Numbered from the stretch's first letter, positions 1 through 6,874 are shown. The stretch: 8,648 bases of DNA from Soehngenia sp035406565 (GCA_035406565.1 DAONLG010000066.1:1-8648), one strand, 5' to 3'. The notes: generated by a model not told the origin, from the letters alone. Made by a program: numbers and translations.

Positions 1-656
1 ATTTTGACGGTAAAAAGTCTGGTTATATTGAATTTAAATCTTTAAAGCGTATTGAAAAACAAAATATTAGCTATGGCTATGCAAAAGCAGACAAAGTAGT
101 AAAAAATGATGGCAAATATTTAGCGCTGATAAAAAATGAAAGCGTAGCTATCATAGGTTATGAAGATGGGAAGTATAAAGTTTCTGACAAAAAGGGAAAT
201 ATTTTCGTCGTTGGAAAATCTTTAATTGATTTATATAAAACATCTGAAGAGGCCAGCAGAGGATCATCTAGATCAGTTAGTGAAAATGTGACAAGCGTTG
301 TAACAAAAGCATATAGTTTGATTGGAAGACCATATGTTTATGGTTCTGCTGGACCAAATAGTTTTGATTGTTCCGGATTTACATATTCTGTATATAAAAA
401 TGCATTGAATATTGTGTTACCTAGATCTTCTAGAAATCAAGTTTCAGCAGGAATGAAAATTAGTAAAACTGAATTAAGGCCAGGAGATTTAGTATTTTTT
501 AATACTGTGGGAAGCAATATCTCACATGTAGGATTATATATCGGAGAGGGTAACATGATACATGCCTCTTCTGGCAAAGGCAAAGTTAGGATAGATACTA
601 TTTTATCTGGATGGTACAGTAGCAGGTATGTAACAGCTAGGAGAATTGTAAAATAA
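1..656 (+). CDS. NlpC/P60 cell-wall hydrolase with SH3-like repeats, 3' part
   Basis: This is the C-terminal 217 residues of a secreted peptidoglycan hydrolase, probably a gamma-D-glutamyl-diamino acid endopeptidase. The frame is open from the first complete codon at base 3, so the real start and any signal peptide lie outside the window. A GTG at 288 is in frame but sits inside the protein and is not the start. Residues 1-17 look like the end of one bacterial SH3-like domain (GYIEFKSLK), and about 25-78 like a second. A short Ser/Arg-rich linker (about 82-94) follows, then the NlpC/P60 domain (about 97-217). The family's Cys-His-His triad is visible: Cys123 in FDCSGF, His175 in SHVGLYIG and His187 in MIHAS. 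The RPGDLVFF motif is also typical. The catalytic domain looks complete and active. SH3 domains of this kind usually bind the wall; the exact bond cut is inferred from the family. Confidence 0.93.
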   Translation, partial: FDGKKSGYIEFKSLKRIEKQNISYGYAKADKVVKNDGKYLALIKNESVAIIGYEDGKYKVSDKKGNIFVVGKSLIDLYKTSEEASRGSSRSVSENVTSVVTKAYSLIGRPYVYGSAGPNSFDCSGFTYSVYKNALNIVLPRSSRNQVSAGMKISKTELRPGDLVFFNTVGSNISHVGLYIGEGNMIHASSGKGKVRIDTILSGWYSSRYVTARRIVK

Positions 657-680
657 GTGCTTTTTTATAAAGCACTTTTA
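655..680 (+). terminator. Rho-independent terminator of the NlpC/P60 gene
   Basis: A 9-bp perfect stem pairs AAGTGCTTT (655-663) with AAAGCACTT (669-677) around a 5-base loop, followed by a short T-rich stretch. The 5' arm begins inside the TAA stop codon (654-656), so the hairpin directly abuts the gene. The stem has only three G-C pairs and the T run is short, so termination may be partial. The rest of the 56-nt gap before folD holds only its ribosome binding site and AT-rich sequence with no clear promoter. Confidence 0.75.
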
Positions 681-700
681 TTTATAAAATAATTGATAAA

Positions 701-707
701 AGAGGTG
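701..707 (+). promoter_or_regulatory. Ribosome binding site fixing the GTG start of folD
   Basis: AGAGGTG lies 5 nt before the GTG at 713. An ATG at 711 overlaps the site but is in another frame and reaches a stop after three codons, so GTG is the working start. Confidence 0.75.
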
Positions 708-712
708 TAAAT

Positions 713-1570
713 GTGGGACTAATAATAGATGGTAAACTGATAGCTAATAACATCAAGAAAGATTTAATTAAAAGGGTTCAATATCTGAGGGAAAATAATA
801 ATATTCCTACACTTGCAATTGTCAGATTAGGAGATAACGCTGGAGATATTTCATATGAGAAAAGCATTGTAAAATTATGTTCAGATGTAAATATAGATAC
901 AAGAAAATTCACATTTGATAATGATATTAGTACAGGGGAATTGCAACAGATATTGTATGAATTGAATGAAGATATTACTATATCTGGAATTCTTTTATTT
1001 AGGCCTCTTCCAAAGCATATAGATGAAAACATAATCCGAAATTCAATTAATGTCAATAAAGATGTTGACTGTATGCACCCTCTTAACTTAGAAAAGATTT
1101 TTGAAGGGGATTACAGTGGATTTACACCATGTACATCCAAAGCAGCTCTGTTAGCCATACAAAACAGTGGAATTGAATTAGATGGGAAAACAGTTGCTGT
1201 AATAAATAGATCTATGGTAGTGGGGAAACCTCTAGCTATGATGCTATTGTCTAACAATGCCACTGTGACAATTTGCCACTCAAAGACTAATGATTTAAAG
1301 AGAATAACTAAAAACTCCGACATTGTAGTAACAGCATTGGGAAAGGCAAAATATTTAAATAAAGATTATTTTACAGACAACTCAATAGTAATTGACGTTG
1401 GCGTGAGCCAAGATGAAAATGGCAAATTATCAGGGGATGTCGATTTTGATGATGTTGTAAATAATGTTAAAATGATCACTCCAGTGCCAGGAGGAGTTGG
1501 CAGTATAACAACTTGTGTATTGTTAGAAAATGTCGTTAAAGCTTGTATGAGAGAAGCTGCCTTGAGTTAA
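713..1570 (+). CDS. folD: FolD-family methylenetetrahydrofolate dehydrogenase/cyclohydrolase, variant active site
   Basis: FolD enzymes oxidise 5,10-methylene-THF to methenyl-THF with NAD(P)+ and hydrolyse that to 10-formyl-THF in the cytosolic one-carbon pathway. The 285-residue length is normal. The N-terminal catalytic domain carries PTLAIVRLG (32-40), Tyr48, FRPLPKHI (96-103) and KDVD (116-119). The Rossmann half has NRSMVVGKP (165-173), ICHSKT (187-192), VIDVGV (226-231), GDVDF (241-245) and PVPGGVG (257-263). Compared with human MTHFD1, recalled from memory, Tyr52 is kept (Tyr48) and Asp125 is kept (Asp119). The catalytic Lys56 aligns with Ile52 and Gln100 aligns with Phe96. A lysine remains two residues on (Lys54). 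I recall a clostridial FolD branch with the same YExxxxK and FRPLP pattern, so this is probably a subfamily trait and not decay. Cyclohydrolase activity is therefore uncertain. The start is GTG with a good ribosome binding site; the last codons form a terminator arm. Confidence 0.93.
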   Translation: MGLIIDGKLIANNIKKDLIKRVQYLRENNNIPTLAIVRLGDNAGDISYEKSIVKLCSDVNIDTRKFTFDNDISTGELQQILYELNEDITISGILLFRPLPKHIDENIIRNSINVNKDVDCMHPLNLEKIFEGDYSGFTPCTSKAALLAIQNSGIELDGKTVAVINRSMVVGKPLAMMLLSNNATVTICHSKTNDLKRITKNSDIVVTALGKAKYLNKDYFTDNSIVIDVGVSQDENGKLSGDVDFDDVVNNVKMITPVPGGVGSITTCVLLENVVKACMREAALS

Positions 1571-1588
1571 ATCAAGGCAGCTTTTTTT
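1554..1588 (+). terminator. folD: Strong Rho-independent terminator of folD
   Basis: A 12-bp perfect stem pairs AAGCTGCCTTGA (1554-1565) with TCAAGGCAGCTT (1572-1583). The loop is 6 bases, and the T run spans 1582-1588. The 5' arm is made of the last folD codons (encoding about EAALS) and the loop contains its TAA stop, so coding sequence and terminator are fused. The T run reaches the stop codon of the convergent penicillin-binding protein gene. On the minus strand the same stem is followed by CTCTCAT and not a T run, so it should work poorly as that gene's terminator. Confidence 0.9.
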
Positions 1589-4469
1589 AAGGATTATTTT
1601 CATCTTCAGGTGGGAATTCACCGTTATTATTTCCGTTGTTATCATTACCATTGTTATCATTATTGCCACCACTATTACCATTATCATCTGGATTTTCTGG
1701 TTCAGTGGGTTCTTCAGGATTTTGAGGTTCTTCTATTGGAGGAACAACAATAGTAGATTCATTATGATCGGTGCAAATTTCTGTAGGTACCTCATATTGA
1801 TAATCACTTGGAACTATACCTCCATTTTCAGCAGGAATATATGGTGGATTTCTTTTGATAAATACTCTTGATTCTACGTTTTCAATTGGACAAAATTCAT
1901 TTGCTATTTTACCATTTGTTTTATCAATCATTACTTCTACATGTGTAGTACACGATGTAGTAGGTTCGGTTCCACTTACAAAATACTCTTCTCTAATTGT
2001 TCCTCTTGGATCTCTAGAGCAAAGTTCAGAAGGTAACAATCCAGATTGTGTACAAATAGTTTTAGTAACTATACCATCAGGTTTAGGAAAGCTCATCTTA
2101 CTTTCTAGACCTTCATGAATCACAGTATTTATATGTTTCCAAAGCATCGCAGCAGTACTACTGCTTTTAGATAGGGTAATTTTTGGCATATCATTTCCGA
2201 TCCATGTTCCTGTTACATAGTATGGTGTATAACCAACAAACCATATATCAGCTTGGTTTTGTGTAGTCCCAGTTTTGCCAGCAACTGCCATATTGGGCAT
2301 TTTAGCTTTTGAGGCAATTCCATTAGTAACAGTTGTTCTTAATATATCTCCCATTATATATGCGACTTGTTCTGAACTGACTCTATTTTCCTCAGGAATG
2401 TTATCTATCAGGACATTTCCATTTTTATCTAAGACCTTAGTAAATGATATTGGCTCGACATAAACACCTTTATTTGCTATAGCCCCATATGCTGCAGTTA
2501 TCTCTAACGGAGTAAGTCCCTTACTCATACCTCCTAAACCCAAAGCTGATAGGTTTTCATCATTAATATTAGGATTTTCCTCTGAAGTTACAATACTATC
2601 ATTAATGCCTAATTTATCTAAAAATGCCATAGAAGTATCTATTCCAATATCTTTCAGGACTTTTACTGAATTCACATTAACTGACTGTTCAACACTTTTT
2701 CTTAGAGTGTGAAGACCTCTATATCCTGAATACCAGTTTTTAGGCCAAAGTTCTCCACTTGAATTATAAAAAGGAACATCGTCTATTATGCTAGCAGCTG
2801 TATAATCAGAATTAAGTGCAGGCCAATATACAGCAATTGGCTTAATGGCAGATCCAGGTTGCCTTTGGGAATCAGTAGCTCTATTCAAGATACGAGATCC
2901 TTTAACATCCCTTCCACCTACTACAGCTTTAATATAGCCTGTTTTATAATCAATAGTTATAGTTGCAGATTGTGGCTGCACTATTCCGTCTTTTTGAACA
3001 TAATAATATTCATTATTTAATATCAGATTTCCATCAATTATTTCAAAGAAGTTTTGATTAGACTCTAGATATGATTTATCAATAACAACTTTTTCACCTT
3101 CCACTTTATATTTACTTTCATCTATCATAACTGATCCTACAGAATGAGTTATCAAATTTTTCTTCTCATCAATTGTATAAAAATCTGCTATATCAAAATG
3201 TTTCTCGTAAGGTGTAATTTTTTTGCTGTTAATAATCAAGTTGCCATTATCGAATGAATATTCTTCTGAATTTAATATTAAATTCAAGTCGTCAGTCATT
3301 AAATTACTTTGTTTATAAAATATAATATTGCCATTTGAATCAACTATATCTCCAGACCTATTGCTAGACCAATCAATTAATACTGGATTTCTATAACCAG
3401 AGGTATCTCCAAGTAAAATTTCTAAAAAATTATCATAGATATCTTCTAATTGTCGCTGCATTTTTAAATCTATTGTTGAATATATACTCAATCCACCTGT
3501 ATATAGAAGATCTTGAGCTTGCTCTAAAGTATATCCTTTAAGTTCCATCAATTTATCTACTACATCATTTTTCACCATATCTGTGAAATATGAAGTTATA
3601 TCAGTAATTTTTTTCTGTTCTGGTTTAATACTGGTTTTCATATCTTGCTTAATTGCTTCATCATATTGTTCTTGAGTTATTTTGCCTAATTCTAACATTT
3701 TTTGTAAAACAACTCTTTGTCTGCTAACTGATTTTTCATTGAATACACATATATATTTTTCACCTAAAACTTCTATTTCTCCTACTTTAAAGTCTTTTGA
3801 AGGATCAAATTCATCTGGTTTTACTCTGTAATATGGCTGATAATTACTAGTGCTTTTGACAATCCCTGCAAGCATTGCTGATTCTGCTAAAGTTAAATCT
3901 TCAACATCTTTAGAGAAATAAGTTCTTGCGGCTTCTTGAACACCATATGCATTTTGACCAAAATAATTTCGATTTAAATAGGCTTCAAGGATTTGGTCTT
4001 TAGTTAATACTTTTTCAACTTGTAATGCTAAATAAGCCTCTTTCACTTTTCTAGTGATAGACACATCATTAGTTAAATAAACGTTTTTTACTAATTGCTG
4101 AGTTATCGTGCTTCCTCCACGGAGACTTCCACTTTTGATATTGTCAATCATAGCAGCTCCAATACCTTTTATGTCAACACCAGGATGTTCATAGAAACGC
4201 TCATCTTCAATAGCTACAAAAGCATCTAACAAGTATTTAGGCATTTTGTTTATACTCACTACAGTTCTTAATTCTTCAGCTTGTATTTTTTCTACTAAAT
4301 TACCTTCTAAATCATAAATTGTTGATGTCTGATTTAATGAAGAAATTATTGTGGTTGGATCTATTTCTGGAGCTTCTTTAATTATTTCGACTACACCTAC
4401 GCCAATAATTCCCGAAAATAATATTCCTATAAATAATAAAGATAATAATATTATTTTAAAAGTTTTCAA
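1587..4469 (-). CDS. Class A penicillin-binding protein, PBP1A family (glycosyltransferase/transpeptidase)
   Basis: This bifunctional peptidoglycan synthase polymerises lipid II and crosslinks stem peptides outside the membrane. The 960-residue protein starts with a very short cytoplasmic tip and one membrane anchor (about 5-30). The GT51 domain (about 50-225) has the catalytic Glu88 in VAIEDERFYEH, RGGSTITQQLVKN (117-129) and NRNYFGQNAYGVQEAA (166-181) with the second Glu179. The transpeptidase domain (about 495-785) has all three penicillin-binding motifs: SAIK (Ser540, Lys543), SVN (596-598) and KTG (732-734). Between the domains lies an unusually long insert (about 355-500). The C-terminal region has spaced cysteines (806, 817, 840, 860, 899) and a Pro/Glu then Asn/Gly-rich low-complexity tail (about 908-960). 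The start is TTG, supported by a ribosome binding site 7 nt upstream. Genes of this type are often named ponA or mrcA. All catalytic residues are present, so it should be active. Confidence 0.96.
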   Translation of the reverse strand: MKTFKIILLSLLFIGILFSGIIGVGVVEIIKEAPEIDPTTIISSLNQTSTIYDLEGNLVEKIQAEELRTVVSINKMPKYLLDAFVAIEDERFYEHPGVDIKGIGAAMIDNIKSGSLRGGSTITQQLVKNVYLTNDVSITRKVKEAYLALQVEKVLTKDQILEAYLNRNYFGQNAYGVQEAARTYFSKDVEDLTLAESAMLAGIVKSTSNYQPYYRVKPDEFDPSKDFKVGEIEVLGEKYICVFNEKSVSRQRVVLQKMLELGKITQEQYDEAIKQDMKTSIKPEQKKITDITSYFTDMVKNDVVDKLMELKGYTLEQAQDLLYTGGLSIYSTIDLKMQRQLEDIYDNFLEILLGDTSGYRNPVLIDWSSNRSGDIVDSNGNIIFYKQSNLMTDDLNLILNSEEYSFDNGNLIINSKKITPYEKHFDIADFYTIDEKKNLITHSVGSVMIDESKYKVEGEKVVIDKSYLESNQNFFEIIDGNLILNNEYYYVQKDGIVQPQSATITIDYKTGYIKAVVGGRDVKGSRILNRATDSQRQPGSAIKPIAVYWPALNSDYTAASIIDDVPFYNSSGELWPKNWYSGYRGLHTLRKSVEQSVNVNSVKVLKDIGIDTSMAFLDKLGINDSIVTSEENPNINDENLSALGLGGMSKGLTPLEITAAYGAIANKGVYVEPISFTKVLDKNGNVLIDNIPEENRVSSEQVAYIMGDILRTTVTNGIASKAKMPNMAVAGKTGTTQNQADIWFVGYTPYYVTGTWIGNDMPKITLSKSSSTAAMLWKHINTVIHEGLESKMSFPKPDGIVTKTICTQSGLLPSELCSRDPRGTIREEYFVSGTEPTTSCTTHVEVMIDKTNGKIANEFCPIENVESRVFIKRNPPYIPAENGGIVPSDYQYEVPTEICTDHNESTIVVPPIEEPQNPEEPTEPENPDDNGNSGGNNDNNGNDNNGNNNGEFPPEDENNP
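1636..1665. repeat. 15-bp imperfect tandem repeat in the PBP tail
   Basis: Two adjacent 15-bp units both begin TTGTTATCATTA and differ only in the last three bases (CCA and TTG). On the minus strand they encode Asn/Asp/Gly-rich pentapeptides in the disordered C-terminal tail of the penicillin-binding protein. The unit length keeps the frame, so copy number could vary without breaking the protein. Confidence 0.7.
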
Positions 4470-4476
4470 ATTATAG

Positions 4477-4483
4477 CCCTCAC
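4477..4483 (-). promoter_or_regulatory. Ribosome binding site fixing the TTG start of the PBP gene
   Basis: Read on the minus strand, GTGAGGG lies 7 nt before the TTG at 4469-4467. No in-frame ATG or GTG lies close upstream, and starting at TTG gives a short charged tip followed directly by the membrane anchor, as expected for this family. Confidence 0.75.
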
Positions 4484-4528
4484 TTTCTAAAATGAAAAAA
4501 TATTCTAAAATAGTAATTTACTCCGATA

Positions 4529-4556
4529 ATTATAACACAATAATTCAAACTGTAAA
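4529..4556 (-). promoter_or_regulatory. Extended -10 promoter of the PBP gene
   Basis: On the minus strand, TTTACA (4556-4551, five of six consensus bases) is followed after 16 bp by a perfect TATAAT (4534-4529). The -10 is preceded by TGT, making an extended -10 element. Transcription should start near 4522, leaving a leader of roughly 50 nt. This is the best sigma-A type promoter in the window. Confidence 0.75.
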
Positions 4557-4560
4557 AGTA

Positions 4561-4592
4561 TTGCATAAACAGCTTTATAAATATAGTATAAT
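4561..4592 (+). promoter_or_regulatory. Candidate promoter of the hflX cluster
   Basis: A perfect TATAAT -10 box lies at 4587-4592, about 42 bp before the hflX start. The best -35 candidate is TTGCAT (4561-4566), but the 20-bp spacing is longer than the usual 16-18. The start point would be near 4599. The -10 is convincing and the -35 is not. The two divergent -35 boxes are only 4 bp apart. Confidence 0.5.
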
Positions 4593-4620
4593 AGATATAT
4601 CGATTTAAATAATTGTTGAA

Positions 4621-4628
4621 AAGTGGTG
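4621..4628 (+). promoter_or_regulatory. hflX: Ribosome binding site fixing the hflX start
   Basis: AAGTGGTG ends 5 nt before the ATG at 4634 and matches the GGTG part of the anti-Shine-Dalgarno target. It lies inside the extra seven codons that would be added by an upstream in-frame TTG at 4613, which argues for the ATG. Confidence 0.55.
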
Positions 4629-4633
4629 TTTAT

Positions 4634-5734
4634 ATGGAAGATAAAGAAAAAACTTTAATAGTTGGTGTAGAGTTGCCCGGAGAAGAAAATGAAGATTCAT
4701 TTGATGAATTGAAAGAATTAGTGAAAGCTGCAGGCGGGCAGGTTTTAGCAAGTTTAGTACAGAAAAGAGAAAAAATAGATTCTAAATATTATATTGGGAA
4801 AGGGAAAGTCGATGAAATTAAAGAAATATCTGATAAAATGGATATTGATTTGATTGTATTTAATAATGAACTATCCCCTGCACAGTTAAGAAATCTTGAG
4901 GACATTATCAATAAAAAAATAATCGACAGAACCACTTTGATTTTAGATATTTTTTCAAGAAGAGCTACTTCTAAGGAAGGTAAGCTTCAAGTTGAATTAG
5001 CACAACTTAAATATTTTATGCCAAGATTGACTGGTATGAGAGATTATCTTTCAAGAGAAGGAGGCGGAATAGGTACTAGAGGCCCTGGAGAACAAAAGTT
5101 AGAAACTGATAGAAGGCATATACAAAAAAGAATAAATAATATAGAACTTAAATTAAAACAGATCGAGCGTGAAAGAGAATTAAAGAGGAAAAAAAGAACA
5201 TCTTCCAATATACCTGTAGTTGCTTTAGTCGGATATACAAACTCAGGAAAATCAACCATACTAAATCAAATAATAAGAAAACATTCTGCGTCTGATAAGC
5301 AAGTTTATTCTGAAGACATGCTATTTGCCACATTGGATACAGCACATAGAAAAGCAAAATTGCCAAACGGAATGGAAGTAATTTTTGTTGACACAGTTGG
5401 GTTTGTTTCAAAACTCCCCACGAAGCTGGTAGAAGCTTTTAAGAGTACTCTGGAAGAAATAAAATACGCTGATTTACTTGTTCATGTGATTGACTCCTCA
5501 AATAAAAATATTGATCTTCAGATAACAACTACTTTGGGTATAATAATAGATCTGGGAGCTAATCAAATCCCAATGATAAATGTTTTGAATAAAATAGACA
5601 AGACATCAAAGACTGAATTGATTTTTGATATGTCTAATATGGATAACAGAATATTTATTTCTGCATTAGATGATAATGATATAGATAATTTATTGGTAAA
5701 GATTGAAGAAAAATTGATGTCAATAAAAAAATAA
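4634..5734 (+). CDS. hflX: GTPase HflX, ribosome-associated, without the usual C-terminal domain
   Basis: HflX is a cytosolic GTPase that binds the 50S subunit and, in studied bacteria, splits stalled or hibernating 70S ribosomes after stress. The 366-residue protein has the HflX N-terminal domain (about 1-155) with YYIGKGKVDEI (52-62) and the family's glycine-rich GGGIGTRGPGE (143-153). A basic coiled coil follows (about 160-188). The G domain (about 193-360) has G1 GYTNSGKST (200-208), G3 DTVGF (253-257), G4 NKID (319-322) and a G5-like ISAL (342-345). The ATG at 4634 is preferred over an in-frame TTG at 4613. HflX of E. coli and B. subtilis is about 420 residues; here the protein ends just after the last G-domain helix, so the small C-terminal domain is absent. 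The next 33 nt carry no remnant of it. hflX is first in a same-strand run, with its own candidate promoter. Confidence 0.95.
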   Translation: MEDKEKTLIVGVELPGEENEDSFDELKELVKAAGGQVLASLVQKREKIDSKYYIGKGKVDEIKEISDKMDIDLIVFNNELSPAQLRNLEDIINKKIIDRTTLILDIFSRRATSKEGKLQVELAQLKYFMPRLTGMRDYLSREGGGIGTRGPGEQKLETDRRHIQKRINNIELKLKQIERERELKRKKRTSSNIPVVALVGYTNSGKSTILNQIIRKHSASDKQVYSEDMLFATLDTAHRKAKLPNGMEVIFVDTVGFVSKLPTKLVEAFKSTLEEIKYADLLVHVIDSSNKNIDLQITTTLGIIIDLGANQIPMINVLNKIDKTSKTELIFDMSNMDNRIFISALDDNDIDNLLVKIEEKLMSIKK

Positions 5735-5767
5735 ATATTTCACTAAATTAGAACTAGAGGATGATTT

Positions 5768-6406
5768 ATGGAGAATTTAATTTATAGAACCCTTTATAAA
5801 AATGGGAAAGCAGAGCTTGAGATAAATAAATCTAAATTCATTGCTTCATCATTTCCAATTCAAAATCAAGAGCAAGCTATAGATTTAATAGAGAAAATTT
5901 CTGATCAATATAAGGATGCGACACATAATTGCTATGCATATGTTATTTCTAACAGTAGTCATGTAGAAAAGTTCAGTGATGATGGTGAGCCTTCTGGGAC
6001 TGCTGGACTTCCAATATTACGTACTATCAAAAGTAAAGAGTTAATTAACACTCTAATAATTGTTACTCGTTATTTTGGTGGTATAAAACTTGGGAAAGGA
6101 GGATTGGTAAGAGCTTACACGAATGCTGCATTAGAGGCTATTTTAGACTCTAAGATAGCAATCATGAAAAAACATTCTATTTACAAAATAACGATTGGTT
6201 ATAGTCATAAAAACATTGTTGATAAAGTAATTAAAGAACAAAACTTGTCAACTGAAAACTTGAATTATCTAGACAAAATAACTATGGAAATTGCAATTGA
6301 AATCGATAGGCAAGATCAAATTTTACGTAGACTTATCGATGCAACAAATGGTGAAATTAATATTGAAAAAATAAATGATTTATACAAACCATTTTCAGTT
6401 GAGTAA
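5768..6406 (+). CDS. yigZ: YigZ/IMPACT-family protein (UPF0029)
   Basis: This 212-residue cytosolic protein belongs to the YigZ family, relatives of eukaryotic IMPACT. IMPACT acts on translational control through GCN2; the bacterial role is not well settled, though a link to translation or RNA has been suggested. The N-terminal UPF0029 domain (about 15-125) shows the diagnostic blocks SKFIA (22-26), HNCYAY (53-58), DDGEPSGTAG (71-80) and RYFGGIKLGKGGLVRAY (101-117). The C-terminal part (about 138-196) matches the position of the ferredoxin-like DUF1949 domain. The length is normal for the family. The ATG at 5768 has AGAGG 7 nt upstream. It sits 33 nt after hflX and 40 nt before the next gene, with no convincing terminator on either side, so co-transcription is likely. 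Confidence 0.93.
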   Translation: MENLIYRTLYKNGKAELEINKSKFIASSFPIQNQEQAIDLIEKISDQYKDATHNCYAYVISNSSHVEKFSDDGEPSGTAGLPILRTIKSKELINTLIIVTRYFGGIKLGKGGLVRAYTNAALEAILDSKIAIMKKHSIYKITIGYSHKNIVDKVIKEQNLSTENLNYLDKITMEIAIEIDRQDQILRRLIDATNGEINIEKINDLYKPFSVE

Positions 6407-6446
6407 TCACTCTAAAATGGGTATATATTTATGCGAGGTGATTAAG

Positions 6447-6851
6447 ATGAGAGGCTATGAAAGTTTAAAAGAACAAATGTTAAACCTTAAAAATTGGGCA
6501 GTAATAGGTGTAACTTCGAAAAAAGACAGGTATGGATATAAAATATGGAAAACATTAAAGGAACACGGGTACAATGCATATGGAGTTAGCCCAAATTATG
6601 ATGAAATTGAAGGTGAAAAGATATATCATTCTATTGAAGACATTACTGAAACGATAGATGTTGTAGATATGGTAGTTGCGCCTAGAATTAGCATAGATGT
6701 GCTAGATGAAATAAAAAATAAGGGGGTTGAATTTGTATTTTTCCAACCGGGATCATACAATGAAGAGGTTCTAAAAAAAGCCGATGAATTGGGATTATCC
6801 TATATAGTAGAGGATTGTATATATGCAACTCTGAAAGCAATGGAAAATTAA
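6447..6851 (+). CDS. Small CoA-binding domain protein (Rossmann fold)
   Basis: This 134-residue protein is a stand-alone CoA-binding domain of the type found in E. coli YccU and at the N-terminus of succinyl-CoA synthetase alpha-like proteins. The sequence shows the nucleotide-binding loop AVIGVTSKKDRYGYKI (18-33), the second strand YGVSPN (45-50), DVVDMVVAP (71-79), FFQPGSYNEE (98-107) and a conserved late cysteine (Cys124). No catalytic domain is attached. The family is thought to bind CoA or acyl-CoA; its physiological task is unknown. The ATG at 6447 is chosen because AGGTGA ends 5 nt before it. The frame is open back to 6375, inside yigZ, but those extra codons do not resemble the family. 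It lies 23 nt before nadE, probably in the same transcript. Confidence 0.88.
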   Translation: MRGYESLKEQMLNLKNWAVIGVTSKKDRYGYKIWKTLKEHGYNAYGVSPNYDEIEGEKIYHSIEDITETIDVVDMVVAPRISIDVLDEIKNKGVEFVFFQPGSYNEEVLKKADELGLSYIVEDCIYATLKAMEN

Positions 6852-6863
6852 ATTTATTGATAT

Positions 6864-6870
6864 AAGGGAG
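6864..6870 (+). promoter_or_regulatory. nadE: Ribosome binding site of nadE; two adjacent ATG starts
   Basis: AAGGGAG lies 4 nt before the ATG at 6875 and 7 nt before the adjacent in-frame ATG at 6878. The second spacing is closer to optimal, so translation may begin at 6878. The difference is one methionine. Confidence 0.6.
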
Positions 6871-6874
6871 TGGA

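Noticed and set aside
288..656. A 122-residue gene starting at GTG 288
   Set aside because: The frame is open back to the window edge and the upstream part looks like SH3-like domains, so this GTG is internal to a longer protein.
657..712. Promoter for folD in the gap after the NlpC/P60 gene
   Set aside because: TATAAA at 683-688 lacks a usable -35, which would fall in the terminator, and the leader would be very short.
778..1323. Two minus-strand open frames (92 and 70 codons) inside folD
   Set aside because: They lie opposite a clear FolD gene, resemble no family, and are expected by-products of AT-rich coding sequence.
1618..1690. Repetitive AT-rich stretch as a possible CRISPR or regulatory repeat
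   Set aside because: It is in frame with the PBP and simply encodes its Asn/Gly-rich tail; there are no spacers or palindromic repeats.
1855..2463. Plus-strand open frames opposite the PBP gene
   Set aside because: They are antisense to conserved transpeptidase and C-terminal sequence and look like shadows.
4613..4633. TTG start adding seven residues to HflX
   Set aside because: The likely ribosome binding site for the ATG at 4634 lies within these codons, and the ATG gives a family-like N-terminus.
5044..5411. Minus-strand open frames opposite hflX
   Set aside because: They mirror the conserved HflX coding sequence and show no domain or ribosome binding site of their own.
6389..6420. Hairpin over the yigZ stop (CCATTTT/AAAATGG with inner GAGT/ACTC)
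   Set aside because: The stem is broken by an internal loop, is mostly A-T, and is followed by GTATATATTT without a T run, so it is not a convincing terminator.
6375..6446. Upstream start for the CoA-binding protein, overlapping yigZ
   Set aside because: The added residues do not resemble the family and the ATG at 6447 has a well-placed AGGTGA site.
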